A stretch of DNA of 25,965 nucleotides from DASPKX01 sp035627835. GTDB lineage: Bacteria; Verrucomicrobiota; Verrucomicrobiia; Limisphaerales; SXQI01. The stretch covers positions 1 to 25,965 of the forward strand of contig DASPKX010000058.1 of the NCBI GenBank assembly GCA_035627835.1, given 5' to 3'. The stretch's first letter is position 1; every line of letters begins with the position of its first letter. Position numbers and translations under genes: made by a program. The notes below the pieces were generated by a model. That model worked only from the letters and a program-made list of their open reading frames with translations. It was not told the origin of the DNA and ran no database searches. This document shows, piece after piece, positions 14,942 to 22,130 of this stretch.

Positions 14942-15820
14942 ATGAAATTAACCCAAACTTTCCGCCAGCAGCGATCGGGCTTCACGCTCATCGAGCTGCT
15001 CGTGGTGATCGCCATCATCGCGATCCTGGCCGGCATGCTTCTCCCTGCGCTGTCAAAGGCCAAGGACAAAGCCCAAAAAACGATCGATCTGAACAACGTC
15101 AAGCAGATCATGATCGCGATGAACATCTACGTTAACGACAACAACGACTATCTTCCGCACCCAGGCTGGGGGACAATCGGCGCGGATCCTGGTCCGGACA
15201 ATTGGGCATATGCTACCCGGAACAACGGCCGCATCGCGGGCGCTCCTGCAGCAATTCCCACCGCAGCCAACCGCATCGACAATACAAACCAGATGCCGTT
15301 CTTTAAGATCGGTCTCCTAGGCAATTACATCCAAGAACAGCGGGTGCTTGACTGCCCGAAAGATGTGGTAACCCGCAGCTCCGGTCGAGGCTTGCAAGAC
15401 TTCAGAGCCCGCGATTGCAAGATCACAGGCTACACCTGGAACGGTGCTGTCTCTGGTTATGGCGATAATAACGGTGCGGCGAACGGACCGGTTCTCGCAG
15501 CACGTGCAGCTCAAGGTGGAACGTACAAACTGAGCGGCTTCAGCGGAACGGATCTTCTTCTCTGGGAAGCTGATGAGACGAAACCATTTAATTTTAACGA
15601 TGCGGGCAATAATCCTATGAACGCAGACGAAGGTGTTTCTCAGCGGCACGCCGGGGCAAATCCTAAAAATCCAACACAGGATGTCGGTGGCGGCGCCATT
15701 GTTGGCCGTTTCGGGGCAAGCTCTGATTTCATCAAGTGGAAGAAGTTCCGTGATCTGCGCAGAACCGGCGTCCCAAAGCGCGCACCTAACGAACTCTATT
15801 GCGGTCCTGGTTACCGGTAA
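14942..15820 (+). CDS. Type II secretion-like pseudopilin, large Verrucomicrobiota type
   Basis: A 292-residue exported protein with a prepilin leader and N-methylation segment: basic MKLTQTFRQQRSG, cleavage after Gly, then FTLIELLVVIAIIAILAG with Glu5 conserved, and the LLPALSKAKDKAQ helix. The globular part has DLNNVKQIMIAMNIYVNDNNDYLPHPGWG and PDNWAYATRN, a later SQRHAG...GGAIVGRFGASS stretch related to the H-X9-DG processing-associated region, and ends YCGPGYR. It is probably an envelope pseudopilin or a substrate displayed by the type II/IV machinery. A small lipoprotein follows 14 nt later, then a paralogue. The start chosen is the ATG; the upstream GTG (14927) overlaps the predicted promoter. 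Confidence 0.88.
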   Translation: MKLTQTFRQQRSGFTLIELLVVIAIIAILAGMLLPALSKAKDKAQKTIDLNNVKQIMIAMNIYVNDNNDYLPHPGWGTIGADPGPDNWAYATRNNGRIAGAPAAIPTAANRIDNTNQMPFFKIGLLGNYIQEQRVLDCPKDVVTRSSGRGLQDFRARDCKITGYTWNGAVSGYGDNNGAANGPVLAARAAQGGTYKLSGFSGTDLLLWEADETKPFNFNDAGNNPMNADEGVSQRHAGANPKNPTQDVGGGAIVGRFGASSDFIKWKKFRDLRRTGVPKRAPNELYCGPGYR

Positions 15821-15834
15821 TCCCTTTCTGTAAT

Positions 15835-16200
15835 ATGAGATCACTCATTCTTGCGGCTTTGTGCGGGACAGCATTGCTGGTTGGCTGCGGTAAAAAAGGA
15901 GAAGAGGCCGAACCAACAGCAAGCGCCGACCCTGGGGCGGCTGCTCCGGTCCCGAAAAAGACGAGTCCGAAGGTAGCAACTCAATTGTCCACGGTGGATC
16001 AGAAGCTGGAGAAAAATGAGTACGACGCCGCGGTAGCCGCGCTGATGCAGGCCAAAACAGCGGCTCAGACAGAAGCTGACGAACTGGCTTACCGCCAGCA
16101 GCTCTACGAGACCCAGCAGAAGCTGCTCGAAAAAGCTGAAACCGACCCAAAAGCGCGCGAGACCTACCAAGCCTTAGGTCGGGTGGTCACCGGTCGATAA
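15835..16200 (+). CDS. Small coiled-coil lipoprotein
   Basis: A 121-residue lipoprotein. MRSLILAALCGTALLVGC gives a signal peptide with lipidation at Cys18. A linker rich in Glu, Ala and Pro (EEAEPTASADPGAAAPVPKK) follows. The remainder is highly helical: LSTVDQKLEKNEYDAAVAAL, MQAKTAAQTEADELAYRQQL and YETQQKLLEKAETDPKARET. A coiled coil is likely. I know no named family. It lies 14 nt after the first pseudopilin and just before a strong terminator, so the two form a bicistron. It may be an assembly or anchoring partner for the pseudopilins, by position only. The upstream in-frame ATG at 15799 overlaps the pseudopilin gene and is rejected. Confidence 0.8.
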   Translation: MRSLILAALCGTALLVGCGKKGEEAEPTASADPGAAAPVPKKTSPKVATQLSTVDQKLEKNEYDAAVAALMQAKTAAQTEADELAYRQQLYETQQKLLEKAETDPKARETYQALGRVVTGR

Positions 16201-16221
16201 TCTCTGAACTTCAATGCACAC

Positions 16222-16246
16222 AGCCCCTCGCAAGAGGGGCTTTTTT
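16222..16246 (+). terminator. Intrinsic terminator after the pseudopilin-lipoprotein pair
   Basis: AGCCCCTC and GAGGGGCT form an 8-bp perfect stem with a GCAA loop, followed by a run of six T (16241-16246). It starts 21 nt after the lipoprotein stop. It is the clearest rho-independent terminator in the window and separates the second pseudopilin into its own transcript. Confidence 0.9.
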
Positions 16247-16329
16247 ATTGCCGCTCTTCATCTGTAAAAACGAATGCGCTGGCATTTTTGTGTTTTTCCT
16301 CATTATACCATTCAACAACCCACGGCATC

Positions 16330-17187
16330 ATGATCAGCCACTTAGCTCCATCTGCACCCCAGCCTACGCGCGGTTTCACCTTGCCCGAACTGCTCGCAAC
16401 CATCTCGGCTATCACGCTCCTCGCCTGGCTCGCTGCCCCTGCCTTTTCCAGCAGCAAGGGCCACTCTCAACGCGGGATCGACCTGAATAACGTTCGCCAG
16501 ATCATGGTTGCCGCGAACCTCTACGCGAACAGCAACAACGACCACCTGCCCCATCCGGGTTGGGGCAGCATTGAGAACGGCAGCGGCGCCGGGCCAGACA
16601 ACTGGGCCTATGCCACTCGCAATCTCAGTCGCCTTCCGGGTCACCCTGCTTTTATCCCTACGGCGGCCGGGCGAACATCGAACACCAACCAGATCCCATT
16701 CTTCAGGATTGGCCAGCTCGGTTCATACTTGGAATATCCGCGCATTCTGGAATGTCCAAAGGATGTGACGGACCGCACCGCCGGACTGAACCTTAGTCTC
16801 TACCGCGCCCGGGCCGCTAAATTGAGCAGCTACACTATGAATGGGGCTGTGTCCGGCTACGGCGGCATCCAGGTTGGCAACGCTGCCCTTGGCGGCACCT
16901 ATAAGGTCCATGCTTTCAATGGCACAGATATCCTCCTCTGGGAAAAGGACGAATCCAGCCCGTTCAATTTCAACGATCTCGGGTCGAATCCGCTTAATCT
17001 AAACGAGGGTGTTTCATTCCGGCACTCTTCAGCAGGCGCCAACCCCGGCGTTCGGGTGGGAGGTGAAGCCATCGTCGGCCAACTCGACACCAGCGCTAAA
17101 TTCCTGCCATTGCAGCAGGTCCGAGGCTTTATGGGTGAACGCTCTCCAAGGCCCAATCCGATTTTGTGCGGTCCCGGGTATCGGTAG
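16330..17187 (+). CDS. Second pseudopilin, paralogue of the 14.9-kb gene
   Basis: A 285-residue protein clearly paralogous to the preceding pseudopilin. Shared stretches include DLNNVRQIMVAANLYANSNN, LPHPGWGSI, PDNWAYATRN, TNQIPFFRIGQLGSYLE, ECPKDVTDR, NGAVSGYGG, GGTYKVHAFNGTDILLWE and the terminal CGPGYR. The leader is MISHLAPSAPQPTRG and the methylation segment FTLPELLATISAITLLAWLA. Glu5 is kept, but position 4 is Pro instead of Ile and the hydrophobic segment is less conserved. It lacks the basic-rich leader of its neighbour. It comes after a strong terminator and so needs its own promoter in 16247-16329, where TATACC at 16304 is a poor -10 candidate. The ATG at 16330 is chosen; further upstream the frame has only a TTG. 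Confidence 0.87.
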   Translation: MISHLAPSAPQPTRGFTLPELLATISAITLLAWLAAPAFSSSKGHSQRGIDLNNVRQIMVAANLYANSNNDHLPHPGWGSIENGSGAGPDNWAYATRNLSRLPGHPAFIPTAAGRTSNTNQIPFFRIGQLGSYLEYPRILECPKDVTDRTAGLNLSLYRARAAKLSSYTMNGAVSGYGGIQVGNAALGGTYKVHAFNGTDILLWEKDESSPFNFNDLGSNPLNLNEGVSFRHSSAGANPGVRVGGEAIVGQLDTSAKFLPLQQVRGFMGERSPRPNPILCGPGYR

Positions 17188-17248
17188 CATATCCAAACGG
17201 TGCGAGAAACGCGCGCAAATCAGGCAGCGCACCGGGTGAAACCTGCCC

Positions 17249-17276
17249 TTGACTTAGGGGCTCTTGCACGTAGTTT
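17249..17276 (+). promoter_or_regulatory. Weak candidate promoter for purF
   Basis: TTGACT (17249-17254) and TAGTTT (17271-17276) are spaced by 16 nt in the 212-nt gap before purF. It would give a leader of about 115 nt. I saw no recognisable PurR box or purine riboswitch in the gap. Confidence 0.25.
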
Positions 17277-17399
17277 GCTCCCGCGCGCTATCGCTCAGGA
17301 ACGTCCCATTCTTCTCAGGCCCGAAGCTTGATTTAGGTGGGGCTTTTTTCGTCCCTTGTCCGCGTGGCAAGGGTTGCGTCGGCAGCTCGTTGAGATCAG

Positions 17400-18860
17400 A
17401 TGCAGGAATATCCAAAGCACTATTGTGGTGTGTTCGGCATTTACAATCACCCGAACGCCGCTGACCTCACCTACTACGGTCTCTACGCGCTACAACACCG
17501 CGGGCAAGAGAGCGCCGGCCTTGTCACATACGATGGCTGCCAATTCCACGCCCACAAAGGCATGGGCCTGGTCTCGCAGATTTTTGACGCGGACGTCCTG
17601 AAGAAACTGCCTGGGCGCGTTGCCGTGGGCCACACCCGCTATTCAACGACAGGCTCCTCCCACATTCGCAACGCCCAGCCTCTCACTGCGGACACTTCCA
17701 AAGGCCAAATCGCGATTGCGCATAACGGCAACCTGACCAACGCCGCCCAACTGCGTGAGGAACTTGAAGCCAACGGCTCGATTTTCCAGACGACGGTCGA
17801 TAGCGAGATCATCGTTCACTTGATGGCTCAGCCGCGGCTCGGCTCTTCCGAGAACAACATCATTCAATCGGTTCGCCGAATTGAAGGCGCCTACTCGCTC
17901 GTCATTATGACTGAGCATGAACTCGTGGGGGTTCGCGATCCTCACGGCTTCCGCCCTCTTTCCCTGGGTCGCCTTGATGACGGCTGGGTGCTTGCCAGCG
18001 AGACCTGCGCTTTCGATCTGATCGGCGCCAAGTTCGTTCGGGACGTGGACCCCGGCGAAATCGTCATCATCGACAAGAACGGTGTGCGCAGCATCCAGGC
18101 GTTCCCCGATCAGGAACGCCGCGCGTTCTGCATTTTTGAGTATGTCTATTTCGCGCGGCCGGACAGCACGATTTCCAATCGCAACGTTTATCGTGTGCGG
18201 GTCGAGATGGGCCGCCAGCTCGCCCGCGAGCGCCAAATCGAAGCTGACATCGTCGTCCCAGTGCCGGACAGCGGCAATTGCGCTGCGCTCGGTTACTCGA
18301 TGGAGTCAGGCATTCCGTTCGAGATGGCTTTCGTGCGCAACCATTACATCGGGCGCAGCTTCCTTCAGCCTTCCCAGCTCATTCGCGACTTCAACGTGCG
18401 CGTGAAGCTCAACCTCATCAAGGAACTGGTCGAAGGCAAACGCGTCATCATTGTCGATGATTCCATCGTGCGCGGCACCACCAGCAAAGCGCGGGTGAAC
18501 AACCTAAAGGAAGCGGGCGCCAAAGAAGTCCACGTTCTGGTGAGCTGTCCGCCGCACATGCATCCGTGTGTTTACGGCATTGATTTCCCTGATCGCACCA
18601 AGCTGATGGCCGCCAACCACAGCATTGATGAAATCCGCAAGTATCTGAACGCCGACTCTCTTGGTTACCTCTCGCAAAAAGGGATGATCAAAGCGACAGG
18701 GCTTCCTTCGACGAGCTTCTGCATGGCCTGCTTCAACGGCGATTACCCCGTGAAGTACGACCCGAATCTCGATAAGGAAATTATCGAGCGCCGCCGCGCC
18801 CGTTCCGGCGGAATCGCTGATGCGCTCGCCGCTGAAGCCCTCCAGCCAAAACTGCTTTAA
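17400..18860 (+). CDS. purF: Amidophosphoribosyltransferase
   Basis: This catalyses the first committed step of de novo purine synthesis: PRPP plus glutamine to phosphoribosylamine. The 486-residue length is typical. An eight-residue propeptide (MQEYPKHY) precedes the N-terminal nucleophile Cys9 in CGVFGIY. The Ntn glutaminase domain shows LYALQHRGQESAG, VAVGHTRYSTTG, IAHNGNLTN and GVRDPHGFRPL. The phosphoribosyltransferase domain has VVPVPDSG and the PRPP loop VIIVDDSIVRGTTS. Cys244, Cys383, Cys441 and Cys444 match the four [4Fe-4S] ligands of the Bacillus subtilis type, so this is the cluster-bearing class. It stands alone, about 3.3 kb from the oppositely oriented purH. Confidence 0.98.
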   Translation: MQEYPKHYCGVFGIYNHPNAADLTYYGLYALQHRGQESAGLVTYDGCQFHAHKGMGLVSQIFDADVLKKLPGRVAVGHTRYSTTGSSHIRNAQPLTADTSKGQIAIAHNGNLTNAAQLREELEANGSIFQTTVDSEIIVHLMAQPRLGSSENNIIQSVRRIEGAYSLVIMTEHELVGVRDPHGFRPLSLGRLDDGWVLASETCAFDLIGAKFVRDVDPGEIVIIDKNGVRSIQAFPDQERRAFCIFEYVYFARPDSTISNRNVYRVRVEMGRQLARERQIEADIVVPVPDSGNCAALGYSMESGIPFEMAFVRNHYIGRSFLQPSQLIRDFNVRVKLNLIKELVEGKRVIIVDDSIVRGTTSKARVNNLKEAGAKEVHVLVSCPPHMHPCVYGIDFPDRTKLMAANHSIDEIRKYLNADSLGYLSQKGMIKATGLPSTSFCMACFNGDYPVKYDPNLDKEIIERRRARSGGIADALAAEALQPKLL

Positions 18861-18890
18861 GCCGCTCAGGAGCGTGGTGGAGGACGAAGG

Positions 18891-18939
18891 GCGGGTTTCA
18901 ACCCGCGACTTTTCAAGTCGGCGGACAAGAATGTCCGCC
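18891..18939. repeat. Triple-hairpin intergenic element downstream of purF
   Basis: Three perfect hairpins are packed end to end: GCGGGTT-TC-AACCCGC (18891-18906), GACTT-TTC-AAGTC (18907-18919) and GGCGGACA-AGAA-TGTCCGCC (18920-18939). No T-tract follows. It sits between convergent purF and the cyclic-nucleotide-binding gene and could terminate or protect both transcripts. Such compact multi-hairpin units are often dispersed genomic repeats, but no second copy is in this window. Confidence 0.6.
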
Positions 18940-18974
18940 CTCCCTTTCGGGCGTGCCTTTGGCGCGCGCCTTGC

Positions 18975-19436
18975 CTAAGGGTTTATCGCGCTCAACTCCA
19001 CGATCCGCTTGCGTGCCTCCTGCAGTCGAGCCACCAGCGTTGGCACCACGCACTTCATTAAGGCGTGGCCCAAGTCGTGGTCGGTCTCACAATGGACCAG
19101 CAGGGCAGCGCCATCGACCTTGATTGCCCGGACCGGCTCAGCCGCGCGCGCTTGAAAATGGTTCATGTAAGGAACGAACAACCAGGACCATCCCACGGAC
19201 TCGCCCGCTTTGACGGTTTGCACCGTGAAATAACCCGCGCCTCGACTGGCCGATTCCAACGCCACTTCCCCTTCCTGGATTAAGAAGAAATGGGAGGCTG
19301 GCGCGTTCTCTTTGAGCAGAATCTCTCCGGCCTCAAACGAGGCCTCGTTTGCGAACTGCGCAATCTTCTCGATATGCCGGGCAAAAAGGTTTTTGAACAA
19401 CGGCTGTTGCGACAGTATTCCCGAAAGATTCTTCAT
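18975..19436 (-). CDS. Cyclic-nucleotide-binding-domain protein without output domain
   Basis: A 153-residue protein made of one cNMP-binding (CAP-like) beta-roll. Visible stretches are IAQFANEASFEAGEILLKEN, APASHFFLIQEGEVAL, FTVQTVKAGESVGWSWLF and a C-terminal helix pair (HALMKCVVPTLVARLQEARKRI). The phosphate-binding cassette is degenerate: GESVG is present, but no clear RxA follows (MNHFQARAAEP). So cAMP binding in the classical way is doubtful. There is no helix-turn-helix, kinase or channel part. It may act as a regulatory partner protein. It is convergent with purF and upstream of nothing on its own strand within 360 nt. No Shine-Dalgarno is evident. Confidence 0.8.
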   Translation of the reverse strand: MKNLSGILSQQPLFKNLFARHIEKIAQFANEASFEAGEILLKENAPASHFFLIQEGEVALESASRGAGYFTVQTVKAGESVGWSWLFVPYMNHFQARAAEPVRAIKVDGAALLVHCETDHDLGHALMKCVVPTLVARLQEARKRIVELSAINP

Positions 19437-19803
19437 AGCTTGAGCGGGTTTCTTTTATCAGCTTCTGGGAACTTGGCCAGCACTCCTCAATGGGATGGAG
19501 TAAAACTTCCGATTCGACGATTCATAAAAAAAGTTTTGCAAAACGCGGGATTAGGCGGGACTAAGCGATAATAGCCGAGAATCGCCGGTAATATGTGGAA
19601 AACCGCCACTGGGTTTCCATCGCCCTCAGGCTCTTTGTTCGCGGGCTTCGTTAAGGTGTTTTCCCATATGCATTGTTGGAAATCCGCCCGCGGACTCGCA
19701 GGTTCAAGGAGATTGTGGCTGAATCTAGATTACACGTCAACAGAGTTGATCGAGAATAACCGTGGCGGTGAGGGGCCAACCGGAGCCAAACAGGCGGAAC
19801 GAG
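19437..19803. other. Intergenic region without a supported gene
   Basis: This 367-nt gap lies between two minus-strand genes. It is more AT-rich than its surroundings in places, with an A-run then GTTTTGCAAAAC (19526-19545 region) and an imperfect hairpin around GGAAAACC/GGGTTTCC (19597-19619). It should hold the promoter of the cyclic-nucleotide-binding gene and the 3' end of the molybdenum-protein transcript. I identify no clear promoter, terminator or RNA gene. Confidence 0.4.
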
Positions 19804-20463
19804 TTAAGGGAGAAAACTCCGTGTGTCGTTTGGCGCGAAGCGCTGTTCCTGCCAGGGGTCCGCATCGTTCGAGTACCCGCGCACCTCCCAAAAGCCCAGG
19901 ATATCCCGATCCAGGAATGTAATCTCGCGAACGAACTTCGCTCCCTTCCATGCATAACGCTTGGGGATGATCACCCGCGCAGGCCCGCCATGCTCCTTGG
20001 ACAATGGCCTCCCATTAGCTGAATGCGCGATCAGCACATCGTCATCCAGGCACACGTCCAATGGATTATTCGTGGAGTAGCCGTCGTAGCTCTTGAAGAA
20101 CACATGCCTGGCGCTCGCCTTCGGCTTCACCAAATCAGCCAACGTGAAGAAAGCCACGCCGGAAAACTGCATGTCAAATTGGCTCCACGTCGTGACGCAA
20201 TGAAAGTCACTGACATCGGTGAACTGCGGCAATGCCATGAAATCGGTCCAGCTCAATGTGACCGGGTTTTCCACATGCCCATGGATCTTGAGCGTCCACT
20301 TCTCCAAGGGCACCAGAGGTTGAAGGCCCAGGTCGAGCACCGGCCAATTCGTGACTTGCCGTTGTCCCGGCGGCAAACGGTCGTCTGATCGAATGACGCG
20401 GGCCTCTTTGCCCGCCATTTTGCGGGCCCACCGCTCCTTCCGCGCGATCAGGTCGTTGTTCAT
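19804..20463 (-). CDS. Sulfite oxidase-like molybdopterin oxidoreductase, cytoplasmic type
   Basis: A 219-residue protein with the Mo-pterin-binding sulfite oxidase fold. KWTLKIHGHVENPVTLSW lies at about residues 55-72. The molybdenum-ligand cysteine is Cys89 in DFHCVTTWSQFDMQFSGV. FFKSYDGYSTNNPLDVCLDDDVLIAH, NGRPLSKEHGGPARVIIPKRYAWKGAKFV and FWEVRGYSNDADPW follow. It has no Tat or Sec signal, unlike MsrP (YedY), so it should stay in the cytoplasm, matching the 'sulfite oxidase-like' group of unknown substrate. No heme domain or partner subunit is attached. The start overlaps the stop of the 477-residue unknown gene (ATGA, 20460-20463), so the two are co-translated. Confidence 0.88.
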   Translation of the reverse strand: MNNDLIARKERWARKMAGKEARVIRSDDRLPPGQRQVTNWPVLDLGLQPLVPLEKWTLKIHGHVENPVTLSWTDFMALPQFTDVSDFHCVTTWSQFDMQFSGVAFFTLADLVKPKASARHVFFKSYDGYSTNNPLDVCLDDDVLIAHSANGRPLSKEHGGPARVIIPKRYAWKGAKFVREITFLDRDILGFWEVRGYSNDADPWQEQRFAPNDTRSFLP

Positions 20464-21893
20464 GGCTGCGCAACGGCGTTGATCTGTGGCGCTCCGTTTG
20501 AATGATGCCCCAACAAATTACGCTCCTTGATCATTCGCCCGACTTCGAGGGGGACAAGCTTCTCCCAACTTGGATCCCCGCGCTGAATCTTCTCGAGAAC
20601 ATCCCGCGAGAAGATGGGCAGGCACGCTTCGTTGTATTCACGAATTCCCTGGATGAAATGGTTTTCGATCAAATAGGCGTACAGATGCCGGAGATTGGGC
20701 GCCACGCGCAGATTTCCCGCCGTGATTATTGAGCCCGTCCGCGGATCCTGCAGCGGATAGACGTAGAGCTTCAGCGCGTTCTTGAACAAACGCCCAAACG
20801 ATTCAAGAATCCCGCCTTCCAGCTCCGTGTAATACTTCTCGTCGAACAACTCCCGCAGCGTCGGCACGCCCATGACGATGCCGATCATCTTCTTCGTGTA
20901 ACGGAACAGGTAGGCCGCGAGGCGGTAATACTCGCCGTAATTGGAAATCAGCACCGTTTTTCCAAGGGCGCAGAGCATATCCACGCGCTCGAGGAAATCC
21001 TTTGGATTAATCCCACCCTCAGTGGTGAGGTTCTTCATCGTCATTTCCATCAAAACGACGATCGGCTCCCCAAACACATTGGGCTCCTGGATGAACTGCG
21101 CCTGCGCGCACTCCAGCATATCCATCGTGGCGTTGGTGATTGGCCGGAAACTTCCGCGCTCGACCAGGATGGGCTTGCGCCACAAAACCTCAGCCGCCTG
21201 CACCACCTCGCCATCCGCCGTGAACATCGCGGCGTTTGCGATTCCTTGGCGAACCAGTTCCAGACTCATCAACCTGTTATCAACCCCTTCAAATGCCGGC
21301 CCCGAAAACTTGATTAGATCCAGCTCGATGCGATCCAGGCTCAAGTTTTCCTGAAGGGATCCAATCAACTCGGTCGGATCGTCATGCAAGTACATGGCGC
21401 CGTGGATCAAATTCACCCCAACGATGCCGATGGCTTCCTGCTGCTGAAGGTTCGTGCTGTCGAGCATGCGCACATGCACGATGATTTCAGAAAAAGGCCC
21501 CTTGGGGTGCGTTTGAAAGCGGATGCCCATCCAGCCGTGGCTATCCTCCACGACTTTGCTGCGAGCGGCCACCGTGTCGCAGAAAACGAAGAATTTTGTC
21601 GTCGCGCCCCGTTTTTGGTCGAGCAATTGAAGGAGCGCGTTGTACTCGTATTCAAGCATCCGCTCTAGGCGATTGCGGCTCACATAGCGCTCGGTCACGC
21701 CATAGAGCGAATCGCTCACCATCATGTCGTAAGCGGAGGTGGATTTAGCGATGGTGTGGGATGCGCCGCCAGCCCTGAAAAACCACCGGGCGACTTCCTG
21801 GCCCGCGCCGATTTCTGCGAAGCTGCCGTACTTCAACGGATCACGATTGATCTGTGAAGCTTTCTCCTGCGTGTCCAGAATCTCTCGTTTCAT
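20460..21893 (-). CDS. Conserved 477-residue soluble protein of unknown function
   Basis: A long, clearly protein-coding gene whose family I know only as a widespread conserved soluble protein without an assigned function. It opens MKREILDTQEKASQINRDPL and then YGSFAEIGAGQEVARWFFRAGG. Conserved-looking stretches are FVFCDTVAARS, HGWMGIRFQTHP, EIIVHVRMLD, QQEAIGIVGVNL, IKFSGPAFEGVDNRLMSLEL, AMFTADGEV, ILVERGSFRPIT and EKYYTELEGGILESFGRLF. There is no signal peptide or membrane segment. The ATG at 21893 is preferred; GGAGGGA lies directly before it with unusually short spacing, and an in-frame GTG at 21905 is possible. Coupling by ATGA to the sulfite-oxidase-like gene suggests a shared pathway. 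Confidence 0.75.
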   Translation of the reverse strand: MKREILDTQEKASQINRDPLKYGSFAEIGAGQEVARWFFRAGGASHTIAKSTSAYDMMVSDSLYGVTERYVSRNRLERMLEYEYNALLQLLDQKRGATTKFFVFCDTVAARSKVVEDSHGWMGIRFQTHPKGPFSEIIVHVRMLDSTNLQQQEAIGIVGVNLIHGAMYLHDDPTELIGSLQENLSLDRIELDLIKFSGPAFEGVDNRLMSLELVRQGIANAAMFTADGEVVQAAEVLWRKPILVERGSFRPITNATMDMLECAQAQFIQEPNVFGEPIVVLMEMTMKNLTTEGGINPKDFLERVDMLCALGKTVLISNYGEYYRLAAYLFRYTKKMIGIVMGVPTLRELFDEKYYTELEGGILESFGRLFKNALKLYVYPLQDPRTGSIITAGNLRVAPNLRHLYAYLIENHFIQGIREYNEACLPIFSRDVLEKIQRGDPSWEKLVPLEVGRMIKERNLLGHHSNGAPQINAVAQP

Positions 21894-21967
21894 TCCCTCC
21901 GTCACACTGCGCCAACAACCCCCTCCACGCGAGCCGGAAAAATGGCGGGACGGAAGGAGAGGAGGTC

Positions 21968-22068
21968 CGCAGATTTCCTGATTAGGACTAAACGCAGAGA
22001 CCGCAGAGGTTGGGAGGAGGGCGCAGAGGAAAGGATTTCAGATCGAGGCTCGATGGGTGAAATCTGCG
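21968..22068. repeat. Inverted CGCAGATTTC repeats flanking the purH 3' end
   Basis: CGCAGATTTC occurs at 21968-21977 and inverted (GAAATCTGCG) at 22059-22068. A third direct copy lies at 23796-23805, beyond the purH start, where GTCCGCAGATTTC and a following GGATT are shared with the first copy. In between is an AACGCAGAGACCGCAGAGG stretch with an internal GCAGAG duplication. This has the look of degenerate dispersed intergenic repeats. Downstream of it TCCCCCT/AGGGGGA (22071-22105) could make a weak purH terminator. Confidence 0.4.
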
Positions 22069-22130
22069 CAATCCCCCTCCGCCGAACCGTGGGCCAAGGG
22101 GGAGGCGGACTTCCTACTCCTAATCCTAAG

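Noticed and set aside
17312..17353. T-run after GGGGC upstream of purF, as terminator or attenuator
   Set aside because: The only upstream partner (GGCCC) makes a 5-bp stem with a G-U pair and a loop of over 15 nt, too weak.
19593..19922. 109-codon plus-strand frame between the cNMP-fold and molybdenum-protein genes
   Set aside because: Overlaps the 3' end of the sulfite-oxidase-like gene in antisense and shows no domain or ribosome binding site.
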